Shown: positions 48,866-58,184 of the stretch, piece after piece
Position numbering within the stretch: position 1 is the stretch's first letter
How the letters are laid out: each line of letters opens with the position of its first letter
DNA from: Pseudoduganella violacea
GTDB lineage: Bacteria; Pseudomonadota; Gammaproteobacteria; Burkholderiales; Burkholderiaceae_D
Assembly (NCBI RefSeq): GCF_014191875.1
Contig: NZ_JACHXD010000008.1
Span: 1 to 64,000 of the forward strand
Length of the DNA: 64,000 nt
Direction of reading: 5' to 3'
Program-made: the position numbers and the translations under genes
The notes under the pieces: model-generated
The model's input: only the letters and a program-made list of their open reading frames with translations
Told to the model about the DNA's origin: nothing
Databases searched by the model: none

Positions 48866-49642
48866 ATGATTTTGAAGCCCGCCCGTCTGTTGATCGCCCT
48901 GACCGCTATCGCCGCCGCGCCCGTCATGGCGCAAACCCTGGCGACCGTCAATGGCAAAGCGATTCCCCAAGCGCGCCTGGACGCCGCGGTCAAGCAAGTG
49001 GTAGCCCAGAGCCGCCAGCCCGATTCGCCGCAGCTGCGCGAGATGATCAAGAAAGACTTGATCGCCCGCGAAGTGCTGATCCAGGAAGCGGACAAGCAAG
49101 GCTTCGGCACCAAGCCTGAAGTGAAGGCAGCCCTGGACAATGCGCGCCAGAGCATCATCATCAACGCCATGTGGCAGGAATACCTGAAAAAGAATCCGGT
49201 CAAGGAAGCCGACGTGAAAGCCGAGTACGAGAAGTTCAAGGCTTCGCGCAACGAGAAGGAATACCACGCCCGCCACATCCTGGTCGGCACCGAGAAAGAA
49301 GCCACCGACATCATCGCCAAACTGAAAGCCGGCGGCAAGTTCGAAGAACTGGCCAAGGTGTCGAAAGACGGTTCCGCCAACAACGGCGGCGACCTGGGCT
49401 GGGCGACGCCTTCGACCTATGTGCAGCCTTTCTCCGAGGCCATGGTGGCCCTGAAAGACGGCCAGGTCACCGACAAGCCGGTGCAGTCGCAGTTCGGCTT
49501 CCACGTGATCAAGCTGGAAGGCAGCCGCGCCGGCAAAGTGCCGTCCTACGAGGAACTGAAGGAGCGCGTGGAAGAAGCCCTGACCCAGCGCAAGATCGCG
49601 ACCTACCGCGAAGAGCTGATGAAGAAAGCCAAGATTCAATAA
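48866..49642 (+). CDS. Periplasmic parvulin-type peptidyl-prolyl isomerase, copy 2
   Basis: This encodes 258 residues, paralogous to the upstream gene from end to end (shared SPQLREMIKKDLIAREVLIQ-type helix, KEYHARHILVGTEKEATDII, NNGGDLGWATPSTYVQPFSE, QSQFGFHVIKLEGSRAG). Signal peptide 1-22 (LIALTAIAAAPVMA). The charge pattern of the middle domain differs, which suggests different clients. It has a strong terminator and no further gene in the operon. Confidence 0.93.
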   Translation: MILKPARLLIALTAIAAAPVMAQTLATVNGKAIPQARLDAAVKQVVAQSRQPDSPQLREMIKKDLIAREVLIQEADKQGFGTKPEVKAALDNARQSIIINAMWQEYLKKNPVKEADVKAEYEKFKASRNEKEYHARHILVGTEKEATDIIAKLKAGGKFEELAKVSKDGSANNGGDLGWATPSTYVQPFSEAMVALKDGQVTDKPVQSQFGFHVIKLEGSRAGKVPSYEELKERVEEALTQRKIATYREELMKKAKIQ

Positions 49643-49666
49643 GGCTTTCCACCCCGTTCTGGCCCG

Positions 49667-49692
49667 CAAAAGCACTCCACGGAGTGCTTTTG
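49667..49692. terminator. Terminator of parvulin 2
   Basis: CAAAAGCACTCC and GGAGTGCTTTTG form a 12-bp hairpin with T-run on the plus strand; the A-run side gives T-run on the minus strand, so it can also end the convergent beta-barrel gene. Confidence 0.9.
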
Positions 49693-49705
49693 TCGTTTAC
49701 GGGCC

Positions 49706-50392
49706 TCAGAACAGGTAGCGGTAGCCGAGGCTGGCGGCGTTGAAATGCTGGGCGCGGTAGCTGGCGGAAGGCGTGCCGTCGGCATGCGGGCCGGGCAAGC
49801 GCAAGCGGGTCCAGGCCAGGAACACGGCGTGTTGCGGCGCCAGCCGGTACTCGGCACCCAGGCGCCATTGCCAGGCGCTGCCGCGCTTGCGTGCCGGCCC
49901 AAAACAGTGGCAGCCATTGCTGAAGCTGGCCTCTGGCAGCGTTACCGAGGCCCAGCCCACGCCCAGGCCGGCGAAGGCCGACAACTCGCCCGTCAGTCTG
50001 GGCTGCCAGTAGGCGTTCAACATCGCCGTCGCGTAATGGCTGCTGGCCGAACTGGTTTCGCTGATGGCGGCCAGGGTGATCCGCTCCAGTTTGATCCGGC
50101 CGCGCTGGTATTCCAGTTCCAGCCGCGTGGACTCGCCCTGGCGTCCCAGTATCGCGCCGCCATGGCCGGCGCGCGCCAGCTCCAGCGCGCCATCCGCGCG
50201 CGCGCCGCCGAAATCGACGCTGGCCGGCCAGGTTTCGCGGCTGTGCTGGCCCAGATGCAGGCCGGTGTAATACTGCGCACCCGGCGTTTGCCCCCGCGCC
50301 GGCGGCGCCGTCAATGCGGCCCCGGCCGTGAGCGCGGCCAGGATGGCGAGCGCGCCGGAAATCTGCCTTGTCTGCCGCGTCCTTGCCCTCAT
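49706..50392 (-). CDS. Outer-membrane beta-barrel protein
   Basis: This encodes 228 residues. Signal peptide about 1-33 (ALAILAALTAGAALTAPPARG). The rest alternates polar and hydrophobic residues as in an eight-stranded barrel (YYTGLHLGQHSRE, TRLELEYQRGRIKLERITLA, GELSAFAGLGVGWASVTL, WQWRLGAEYRLAPQHAVFLA), and the protein ends in Phe (LGYRYLF), the outer-membrane insertion signal. Two Cys sit close together (GCHCFG). It starts 14 bases after the stop of the Calx-beta repeat protein with AAGGGGG as ribosome site, so both are made from one mRNA. It may be the surface partner of that protein; I see no enzymatic motif. Confidence 0.8.
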   Translation of the reverse strand: MRARTRQTRQISGALAILAALTAGAALTAPPARGQTPGAQYYTGLHLGQHSRETWPASVDFGGARADGALELARAGHGGAILGRQGESTRLELEYQRGRIKLERITLAAISETSSASSHYATAMLNAYWQPRLTGELSAFAGLGVGWASVTLPEASFSNGCHCFGPARKRGSAWQWRLGAEYRLAPQHAVFLAWTRLRLPGPHADGTPSASYRAQHFNAASLGYRYLF

Positions 50393-50406
50393 TCGTCCCC
50401 CTTTGC

Positions 50407-53400
50407 TTACGCGTTGAAATGGGTGCCGAAGGCGGCATTCAATTCCGCCGCCCCGGCCGCTCCGCCATGCGGCAAACCGACCAATTGCACCTGGCCGAGA
50501 TAATGCTGCTCCACCGCCTCGATGAAGCCCGCCGCCGAACTCGATGAAAAACGCTGGGCCAGGCTGCCGACCAGGGCCACGATGCCCGCATTTTCCCGGT
50601 TCGCCACCAGATACCCTTCGGCGTCGAAAGCGAAGGCGCTGGCCGTGCCGCTGCTGAACTGCGCACCGCGGTCCCCATAACCTTGGGCGGCCAGGCCCAA
50701 GCTGGCGGCCTGGGCCGCCGAGAGCAGCTGGGTCTGGCCAAGCTGGTTCTGGTACAGATGGAAGTCGGTCAAGCCCGCCGCGCCGGCCGCAGCCGCCAGG
50801 AAGCCCGCTCCCGGCTGCGCGATATAGCAGGCATAGGGCAGGCTTTGGCCGGCCGCCGCGAAATACCAGTCGCTGGTGAAGGGCTGGAAGCTGGGCAGCA
50901 TGGCGCGGCCACCGGCTTCAATACTCAGCGAATCGAAGTAAGCGCCTTCCAGGCGCGCGCTCTCGCCCTGTGCCATGCGCGCCGCCTCGGCCGCGTCGGC
51001 GCTGTAGTAGCGGTCGCCGTTCGCCAGCAGGACGGCGAACACCGGCTTGGCGGCCGGCGGTTCGGGCGGCTTGGGTGCGCTCTGGAAGGCCAGCATGCCG
51101 GGGTCCACGATAACCCCATTCGCCACGCCATCCTCGTCGCCGGCACCACCATCGGTCAGCGTCAGCACGACGCGGTCGGCCTTGCCGTCGCCGTTCAGGT
51201 CGAGCAAGGTGGCGCCGTCATCGAAGGTGTCGAGACGCTGGTCGTCGACGAAATTAAACCAGCTCTGGCTCTGCGCATTCCATTTCAGATAGGCGTTCGC
51301 CTGCACGCCGCCCGGCGCCAGGTCCAGCACCACCCGGGTCTGCAGGCCGGGACGGCTGCTGTCCAGATCCGGCAACGGTCCGCTGTCCGGGCGCGCCCGC
51401 ACCGAGAAATTGAACATGGCGCTGGCGGCCTGGGTATTCGTGGGCAGGGGCGCCGGCGCCGCGCTCATGCTGAGATCGGCCAACTGCGCGTTGCCGGTCA
51501 GTTGCACCGCCCCGGCCGCGTTGGCCGCGCCCACCGAGCCGGCCAGAATCGCGCCAAAGCTGCTGGCCGCTGCGGCGCGCCCGGCCTCGAATTCGGCCAG
51601 CGAAGCCAGCGGCAGTTGCGCCACATTATGCTGCTGCCAGTCGGCGATGCCGTCGCGGTTGAAGTCGCCGCCATTGGCCGCCAGCTCGACCGAGGGTGCG
51701 ATGCCGTCGACGTCCGTCACCACCGTCACCTTCACCGGCGCGCTGCCCAGCAGCTTGCCGCTGGCATCATAGATTTCGGCGCGGAAGGTATAGACGCCGT
51801 CATCGAGCTGGCCGGTCTGCACATTGATCGTGCCGGCACTGGCGTCGGCCGCGCTGATGGCATTGCTGCCCACCTGCTTGCCGGACGGGTCCACCAGGCG
51901 GATACTGCCGCCCTGCTGCAAATAGCCTTCCGCGCGCACCGTGAACTCCGGCGTGATGACGCTGGTGACGGTATCGTTACTGCTGGAGCCATTGTCCGAG
52001 GTCGGGTCCAGACCGGCGTCGATGGGGCCGGTCGGCGGTTTGGGCGGCGTCGTCGGCACCTGGTCATTGTCTTCGATGGCGCCCGCCGCGCTGACGCCAC
52101 CCACGGTCAGAATCAGGCTTTCCGCGCTTTCCACGACGCTGTCGTCCACGGTCGGCACCGTGATGGTAAAGCCGCTGACATTGGCCGGCACCACCAGGAT
52201 GCCGCTGCTCGGATTGCCGCCCTGCCAGGCTACGCCATTGCTGAAACTGAAGCTGCCATAATCGGCCGTCGCCGCCGCGGTCCCATGCACGCTGACCGTA
52301 TGCGTGGTGGCTGCCGGGCTGGCGCTGTTCAGCAATACCGTGTAGAGCAGCGCGCCGCCCTCTTCTACCGTATTGTCGTTGGCGCCCAGGTGGCCGGCAT
52401 CCTGCACCGTCACCGAACTGACGCTCTGGCTATCGTTGTCGGTAATGGTGGCGCTGGCGTCCACACCGCCCACGGCCAAGGTCAAGCTCTCCGCCAATTC
52501 GATGGCGCTGTCGTCCACGGTCGGGACGGTCACGGTAAAGCTGAGCACATTGGCCGGCACCACCAGGATGCCGCTGGCCGGGCTGCCGTTTTTCCAGCCC
52601 ACGCCATTGCTGAAACTGAAGCTGCCGTAATCGGCGGCAGCGGCCGTGCCGCTGACGCTCACGGCATACTCCGTGGCCACCGGACTGGCCTGGGTCAAGG
52701 CTACGCTGTAGCGCAGGCTGGCGCCTTCCACCACGCTATTGTCGGGCGGGTTGGCGCCCGTATTGGCGGCGTCTTCGGCCAGCACACTGGCCACGTTCTG
52801 ACTATCGTTATCGGTCAACGTGCCGCTGGCCGACAAACCACCCACATTCAGCACCAGGCTTTCCGCCACCTCGATCTGGCTGTCGTCGGTGCTCGGCACC
52901 GTAATGGTGAAGCTGCCAACATTGGCCGGCACCACGATCACGCCGCTCAGCGGATCCCCGTTCTTCCACGCCACACCATTGCTGAAGCTAAAACTGCCAT
53001 AGTCGGCCGCCGCTGCGGTGCCGCTCACGGCCAGACTGAACTCCACGGCCTGCGCGCTGCTGCCGTTGAGCACCACGGAGTACAGCAGGCTGGCGCCTTC
53101 CACCACGCTGTCGTCGACAGGAATGGCGCCGACATGCGCCGCGTCCTCGGCCACTACGCTGCTCACGCTCAGGCTGTCGTTATCGGTAATGGTGCCGGTG
53201 GCGGCCACGCCGCCTACCGTCAAGGTCAAGCTTTCCGCCACCTCGATCGCGGCGTCGTCGGCCGTCGTCACCGTGATGGCAAAGCCGCCCACGCCGGCCG
53301 GCACCACAATGATGCCGCTGGCGGGATTGCCATTCTTCCAGGCCACCCCATCGCTAAAGCTGATGTTGCTGTAATCGGCGGCGGAAGCCGTGCCTCCTAT

Positions 53401-55839
53401 GCCCAAGGTGTACTCGGTGGCCGATGGCGCAGCCGCGTTCAACGCCACCGTATAGCGCAGACTGCCGCCTTCGATTACGCTGCTGTCGACTGGATTGCCG
53501 CCGGTATTGGCGGCATCTTCCGCCACCACGCCGCTCACGCTCTGGCTGTCGTTATCGGTGATGGTGCCGGTGGCCGCCACGCCGCCCACCGTCAAGCTCA
53601 GGCTTTCTGTGCTTTCGATCAGCGCATCGTCGCTGGTGACGACGGTGATGCCAAAACTGGCCACGCCAGCCGGTACAACGATGATGCCACTGGCGGGATT
53701 GCCGTTCTTCCAGGCCACGCCATCGCTGAAACTGATGCCGGCGTAATCTGCGGCGGAGGCCGTGCCGCCCAGGCTCAGAGTATATTCGGTTGCGCTAACA
53801 CCGGCCGCGTTCAGTGTTACCGCATAACGTAGGCTGCCGCCTTCGACCACGCTGCTATCGACCGGGTTGGCGCCGGCATTGGCCGCATCCTCGGCCAGCA
53901 CGCTGCTCACGCTCTGGCTATCGTTATCCGTAATGGTGCCGCTCGCCGCCACACCGCCCACGGTCAGGGTCAGGGTCAGGCTCTCCGCACTTTCGATTGC
54001 CGCGTCGTCGGTGGTGGCGACCGTGATGCGGAAGCTGCCGACACCGGCCGGAACGACAATGATGCCGCTCAGCGGATCACCGTTCTTCCACGCCACGCCA
54101 TCGCTGAAACTGATGCTGCCGTAGTCGGCCACCGCTGCCGTGCCGCCGATGGCCAAGCTGTATTCGCTGGCGGCAATGCCCACAGCACTGAGCGCGACCG
54201 TGTATGCCAGGCTGCCGCCTTCGACCACGCTGCTGTCGACCGGGTTGGCGCCGGTATTGGCCGCATCCTCGGCCAGCACGCTGCTCACGCTTTGGCTATC
54301 GTTGTCCGTGATGGTACCCGTCGCCGCGACGCCGCCCACGGTCAAGGTCAGGCTCTCGGCGCTTTCGATTGCCGCGTCGTCGGCGGTAGCGACCGTGATG
54401 CGGAAGCTGCCGACACCGGCCGGAACGACAATAATGCCGGTCAGCGGATCACCATTCTTCCACGCCACGCCATCGCTGAAACTGAAGCTGACGTAGTCGG
54501 CCGCCGCTGCCGTGCCGCCGACGGCCAGGCTGTATTCGCTGGCGGCAATCCCCACAGCGCTGAGCACGACCGTGTACGCCAGGCTGCCGCCTTCGACCAC
54601 GCTGCTGTCGACCGGGTTGGCGCCCGTATTGGCAGCATCCTCGGCCAGCACGCCGCTCACGCTCTGGCTATCGTTATCAATGATGCTGCCGGTCGCGGCC
54701 ACGCCGCCCACGGTCAGCGTCAGACTCTCCGTATTTTCGATAAGCGCGTCGTCGCTGGTCGGCACCGTGATGGTGAAGCTGGCGACTCCGGCCGGCACCA
54801 CGATCACGCCTGTGGCTGGATTCCCATTCTTCCAGGCCACGCCATTGCTGAAGCTGAAAGCGCCGTAGTCGCCGGCGCCGCTGCTGCCGCCGATGGCCAG
54901 GCTGAACTCCGTGGCACTACCGCCCGCCGCGCTCAGACCCACGGTGTACCGCAGGCTCGCGCCTTCCGTCACGGTGCTGTCGGTAGGCGTCGCGCCGGTA
55001 TTAGCCGCATCCTCAGCCAGCACACTGCTGACCGTGACCGCCACCGCGTCGTTATCTGTGATCTGCACAGTGGCGCTGTTGTCGGTGATGGCGGCAAAGC
55101 GGCTGTCGCTCAGCGTGATGCCGAAGTTTTCGGCCGACTCGAGCGCCGTATCGTTCAGGATGCTGATCTGGATGGTCTTGCTGGTTTCGCCGGGATTGAA
55201 GGTCAGCGTGCCGTTGACGCCGGTGTAATCAGAGCCGGCGCTGGCGCTACCGTCGGCACTCGCATACTTCACCGTCACCGTATCGCTGCTGACCTTGCTC
55301 ATGGTGACGGTCACCGTGGCAATGCCCGCGCCTTCGTCCACCACCACATCGCCGACGGTCAACTGGGGCTGAGCTCCCAGATACGTATTCAGCGAGGACA
55401 ACAGGCCGGAAGTGGCGGCATTGCCGTTGACCTGGCCGCCGCTGATATTCAGCGTCTGCCCATTGAAAGTCAGGCCGATGAACGTACGCGGGTCGCCATT
55501 GGCGCCACTGAAAGGATCGATCAGATACGTGCCGCTATTGGTGGCCAGGGTCTGGCTGGCGCCCGTGGCGTAGAACACGATCGTGCTGACGGTGCCGCTC
55601 GGCGCGCGCCAGTTGATCACGCCGTCGATGGCATGCTGCACGCCGTTCGAGTCCGTAATCAGGATCGTGCCGGAATAATCATTGCCCTGGCTGCCGCCGA
55701 ACTGGCCGTTGTCCGTGCTCTGGCGGAACTGGAAATTCGACCAGCCGTAGGTGGTCAGGTAGTTGGCATTGATCGCTTCGTTATTCTTGGAGTAGTCCCC
55801 AACAAAACCGTTGCCGAATGAGACAGTAATTATCGCCAT
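50407..55839 (-). CDS. Giant Calx-beta repeat surface protein
   Basis: This encodes 1810 residues from ATG 55839 (AAGGGG upstream). An N-terminal domain of about 175 residues without Sec signal (MAIITVSFGNGFVGDYSKNN) is followed by one canonical Calx-beta domain (VVVDEGAGIATVTVTMSKVS, ESAENFGITLSD) and eight variant Calx-beta-like repeats of about 119 residues, each with SVSSVLAEDAANTG, SYTV-type strands, DGVAWKNGDP, GIIVVPAGV, IESAESLTLTVGGV and ITDNDSQ. An Ig-like domain (FTVRAEGYLQQGGSIRLVDP), a choice-of-anchor-U-like domain (ARPDSGPLPDLDSSRPGLQT, LDLNGDGKADRVVLTL) and an Ala/Gly-rich C-terminal domain complete it. Acidic DND ends suggest calcium binding. Without Sec signal, type I secretion is plausible but unproven. 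Confidence 0.88.
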   Translation of the reverse strand: MAIITVSFGNGFVGDYSKNNEAINANYLTTYGWSNFQFRQSTDNGQFGGSQGNDYSGTILITDSNGVQHAIDGVINWRAPSGTVSTIVFYATGASQTLATNSGTYLIDPFSGANGDPRTFIGLTFNGQTLNISGGQVNGNAATSGLLSSLNTYLGAQPQLTVGDVVVDEGAGIATVTVTMSKVSSDTVTVKYASADGSASAGSDYTGVNGTLTFNPGETSKTIQISILNDTALESAENFGITLSDSRFAAITDNSATVQITDNDAVAVTVSSVLAEDAANTGATPTDSTVTEGASLRYTVGLSAAGGSATEFSLAIGGSSGAGDYGAFSFSNGVAWKNGNPATGVIVVPAGVASFTITVPTSDDALIENTESLTLTVGGVAATGSIIDNDSQSVSGVLAEDAANTGANPVDSSVVEGGSLAYTVVLSAVGIAASEYSLAVGGTAAAADYVSFSFSDGVAWKNGDPLTGIIVVPAGVGSFRITVATADDAAIESAESLTLTVGGVAATGTITDNDSQSVSSVLAEDAANTGANPVDSSVVEGGSLAYTVALSAVGIAASEYSLAIGGTAAVADYGSISFSDGVAWKNGDPLSGIIVVPAGVGSFRITVATTDDAAIESAESLTLTLTVGGVAASGTITDNDSQSVSSVLAEDAANAGANPVDSSVVEGGSLRYAVTLNAAGVSATEYTLSLGGTASAADYAGISFSDGVAWKNGNPASGIIVVPAGVASFGITVVTSDDALIESTESLSLTVGGVAATGTITDNDSQSVSGVVAEDAANTGGNPVDSSVIEGGSLRYTVALNAAAPSATEYTLGIGGTASAADYSNISFSDGVAWKNGNPASGIIVVPAGVGGFAITVTTADDAAIEVAESLTLTVGGVAATGTITDNDSLSVSSVVAEDAAHVGAIPVDDSVVEGASLLYSVVLNGSSAQAVEFSLAVSGTAAAADYGSFSFSNGVAWKNGDPLSGVIVVPANVGSFTITVPSTDDSQIEVAESLVLNVGGLSASGTLTDNDSQNVASVLAEDAANTGANPPDNSVVEGASLRYSVALTQASPVATEYAVSVSGTAAAADYGSFSFSNGVGWKNGSPASGILVVPANVLSFTVTVPTVDDSAIELAESLTLAVGGVDASATITDNDSQSVSSVTVQDAGHLGANDNTVEEGGALLYTVLLNSASPAATTHTVSVHGTAAATADYGSFSFSNGVAWQGGNPSSGILVVPANVSGFTITVPTVDDSVVESAESLILTVGGVSAAGAIEDNDQVPTTPPKPPTGPIDAGLDPTSDNGSSSNDTVTSVITPEFTVRAEGYLQQGGSIRLVDPSGKQVGSNAISAADASAGTINVQTGQLDDGVYTFRAEIYDASGKLLGSAPVKVTVVTDVDGIAPSVELAANGGDFNRDGIADWQQHNVAQLPLASLAEFEAGRAAAASSFGAILAGSVGAANAAGAVQLTGNAQLADLSMSAAPAPLPTNTQAASAMFNFSVRARPDSGPLPDLDSSRPGLQTRVVLDLAPGGVQANAYLKWNAQSQSWFNFVDDQRLDTFDDGATLLDLNGDGKADRVVLTLTDGGAGDEDGVANGVIVDPGMLAFQSAPKPPEPPAAKPVFAVLLANGDRYYSADAAEAARMAQGESARLEGAYFDSLSIEAGGRAMLPSFQPFTSDWYFAAAGQSLPYACYIAQPGAGFLAAAAGAAGLTDFHLYQNQLGQTQLLSAAQAASLGLAAQGYGDRGAQFSSGTASAFAFDAEGYLVANRENAGIVALVGSLAQRFSSSSAAGFIEAVEQHYLGQVQLVGLPHGGAAGAAELNAAFGTHFNA
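52060..55040. repeat. Tandem array of eight units of about 357 bp in the Calx-beta gene
   Basis: Each unit encodes one variant Calx-beta repeat. Units between about 53860 and 54640 are close to identical in long stretches of DNA (for example GGTTGGCGCC...TTGGCCGCATCCTCGGCCAG segments 360 bp apart), while outer units have diverged. This is the pattern expected for recent expansion at the array centre. Confidence 0.85.
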
Positions 55840-56104
55840 CGCCGCCCCTTGCAGAATATGGTCACAACCATGCGCATACAAGCAAACCGTGCGATTGATC
55901 TTATCCCAGCTAAAAGCAGCGCGGTGCACTAAACCGCTGTCACGCAAAGCGAGCGGCGTCTTGCATCAAAATCCTTGTGCGCACAAAAACTTCCAAGATA
56001 AAAGTTGTTGCATTTTCCGCCTTCAAACGGCTGAAACATGCTTCATTCCTGCTAGTCGAAAGGCACTGCTATAGTCGCCATCTACCTTGTTTTGGGGAGT
56101 TGCC

Positions 56105-56767
56105 ATGAACACTGCCGCGCTGGAGCCTTTATATGCCGCCTTGCGTGCCGCCGCCCGGCACGACAAGGCGCCGGCAATGCGCGCCTATATGCGCAACCAG
56201 TTCGACTTCCTGGGTCTGCCCACGCCTTTGCGCCGCGCCACCGCCAAGCCCTGGTTGAAAGCACAGAAAGGCGCGGGCGCCGCCGCCTTGCTGCACCTGG
56301 CCCACACGCTGTGGCAGCTGCCGCAGCGCGAGTACCAATACCTCGCCATCGACCTGCTGGCCATGCACTGGAAAGAGCTGCCGCTCCAGGAACTGCCCGC
56401 ACTGCTGGCACTGGCAAGGCAGAAAGCCTGGTGGGACACGGTCGACGGCCTTGCCAGCCTGGTCGGCCAGGTGCTGCGCGGCAGCCATGAGGGCATGGAT
56501 GAAGCGCTGGCCCACGAAGACTTCTGGCTGCGCCGCATCGCGCTGCTGCACCAGCTCGGCTGGCGCGACGCGGTCGACGAAGCGCGCCTGTTCCGCTATT
56601 GTCTGAGCCAGGCCCATGAAGAGGAGTTTTTCATCCGCAAAGCCATCGGCTGGGCCTTGCGCGACTATGCCCACCACCGGCCGCAAGCCGTGCGCGCCTT
56701 CCTCGACACGGCCGGCGCGCAACTCTCGCCGCTCAGCTACCGCGAAGCGGCACGCCATCTGGGCTGA
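56105..56767 (+). CDS. AlkD-like DNA alkylation repair protein
   Basis: This encodes 220 residues; ATG 56105 has GGGGAG 7 bases upstream. The protein is an all-helical HEAT-like repeat fold: MRAYMRNQFDFLGLPTPLRR at the start, REYQYLAIDLLAMHWKELP, WWDTVDGLASLVGQVLR, FWLRRIALLHQLGWRDAV and FFIRKAIGWALRDYAHHRPQ, the last being the most conserved AlkD segment. AlkD removes N3- and N7-alkylated bases from DNA. The Trp and Asp residues of the base-excision site (WWDTVD, FIRKAIGW) are present. It is divergent from the Calx-beta gene across 265 bases that hold no other gene. Confidence 0.88.
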   Translation: MNTAALEPLYAALRAAARHDKAPAMRAYMRNQFDFLGLPTPLRRATAKPWLKAQKGAGAAALLHLAHTLWQLPQREYQYLAIDLLAMHWKELPLQELPALLALARQKAWWDTVDGLASLVGQVLRGSHEGMDEALAHEDFWLRRIALLHQLGWRDAVDEARLFRYCLSQAHEEEFFIRKAIGWALRDYAHHRPQAVRAFLDTAGAQLSPLSYREAARHLG

Positions 56768-56859
56768 AACGGCAGCGCACGGTAGGGCAACGGTTTTTTG
56801 CTAAAGAATCAAGCTCTTTGATAAAATCGCTGCCGATTCCGACTTTCATCTCCATCCCC

Positions 56860-58116
56860 ATGAGCAATTCCGCTGGCGCCGCCGCGCGACGCCTGAAACT
56901 CCTGCAACTGGTTCCCGAACCCCTGCCCACCTTCCGCGCCGATGTCGCCACCCTGTTCGGCAAATATCTGCCGCGTTATGGCATTGACTGCCATGTGGTG
57001 GGGTCGGCCTCCGCCGCGCCGCTAGGCGAGCACAGCTTTGCCTCGGCGCGCCGGCCGGCGCATGGCGGTGGCCGCTTGCAGCGCGAACTGAATTTCCTGC
57101 GCTTGTGCGCGCGCAGCCTGTTCCAGGCCCGCCGCGGCGAATACGATGTGATCCAGGTGCGCGATATGGTGTCGATCGGCCTGCTCGGCTGCCTGGCGGC
57201 CCGCCTGAAGGGCAGCCGCTTCGCCTATTGGATGTCCTATCCCATGTGCGAAGGCCGCATTGAGAGGGCGCGCCGCGAACTGAGGGCGGGCGGCGGTCTG
57301 CGCTTCCGCTTCGTGCTGCTCAAAGGCCTGGCCGAACAGTTCCTGCTGAACCGTATCGTCCTGCCAAACGCCGACCATATCTTTGTGCAAAGCGACGCCA
57401 TGCTGGCCAAGCTGGCGTCCGAAGGCGTGCCCGCGCATAAGATGACCCCGGTGCCCATGGGCGTCGACGGCGACGCCGTGGCCGCCAAGCCTCAAGCGCG
57501 CCGTCCGGAAGGCTGGGAAAACCGTCCTTTGCTGGCCTATCTGGGCACGCTCGATCATTCGCGCGATATGAACCGGGTCTTGGATGCCCTGCATCTGGTG
57601 CGCCAAACGGTGCCCGATGCCGTTCTGCTGCTGATCGGGGATTCGCCGGCGCCGCGCGATGTGCCACGCCTGCTGGAACATGCCGCCTCGCTGGGCTTGA
57701 GCGATGTGGTGCGGATCACCGGCTGGCTGCCCAGCGCGGAAGCGTGGTCCCTGCTCACCAGCGCCGATGCCGCCATTTCCTATATTCCGCGCGGCACCTT
57801 GTACGATGTGAGCTCGCCGACCAAGCTGCTGGAATACCTGGCCCTGCAAGTGCCGTGCGTGGGCAACGACAATCCTGACCAGCAAAAAGTCCTGAGCGAG
57901 TCCGGCGCCGGCTGGCTGACGGAGAGTTCCCCTGCCGCCATGGCGAAGGCCATCTGCGAGATTTTTGGCGACAAGGCGGCGGCACGCCTCCGCGCCCAGG
58001 CTGGACCGGCATATATCGACGCCCACCGCAGCTACCGCGTCATCGCCGAGCGGACGGCACAAAGCTATTTCGCCTTCGGCGCGCCAAACCAGCTTGTCTC
58101 AAGCGCGCACGCTTGA
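56860..58116 (+). CDS. Glycosyltransferase family 4-like protein
   Basis: This encodes 418 residues of GT-B fold. The N-terminal half starts LKLLQLVPEPLPTFRADVAT and includes YDVIQVRDMVSIGLLGCLAA. The C-terminal half has the GT4 donor-binding region: LLAYLGTLDHSRDMNRVLDA, PDAVLLLIGDSPAPRDV, VVRITGWLPSAEAW, AAISYIPRGTLYDVSSPTKL (EX7E-like site as SSPTKLLEYLALQVPCVGND in two parts). It transfers a sugar, probably to an exopolysaccharide or lipid-linked acceptor. The start is uncertain (56860 or 56818), since neither has a good ribosome site. No other polysaccharide gene is adjacent. Confidence 0.8.
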   Translation: MSNSAGAAARRLKLLQLVPEPLPTFRADVATLFGKYLPRYGIDCHVVGSASAAPLGEHSFASARRPAHGGGRLQRELNFLRLCARSLFQARRGEYDVIQVRDMVSIGLLGCLAARLKGSRFAYWMSYPMCEGRIERARRELRAGGGLRFRFVLLKGLAEQFLLNRIVLPNADHIFVQSDAMLAKLASEGVPAHKMTPVPMGVDGDAVAAKPQARRPEGWENRPLLAYLGTLDHSRDMNRVLDALHLVRQTVPDAVLLLIGDSPAPRDVPRLLEHAASLGLSDVVRITGWLPSAEAWSLLTSADAAISYIPRGTLYDVSSPTKLLEYLALQVPCVGNDNPDQQKVLSESGAGWLTESSPAAMAKAICEIFGDKAAARLRAQAGPAYIDAHRSYRVIAERTAQSYFAFGAPNQLVSSAHA

Positions 58117-58184
58117 ATTCGCCAGTTTGAAACGTCGGGCGATCTGTGCCAGCATGGCTTCTTTCTTCGTGAAGGGGAACGGCC

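Noticed and set aside
50683-53832. A 1049-codon plus-strand frame with repeats
   Set aside because: It is the complement of the Calx-beta array; its repetitiveness is inherited from the real gene.
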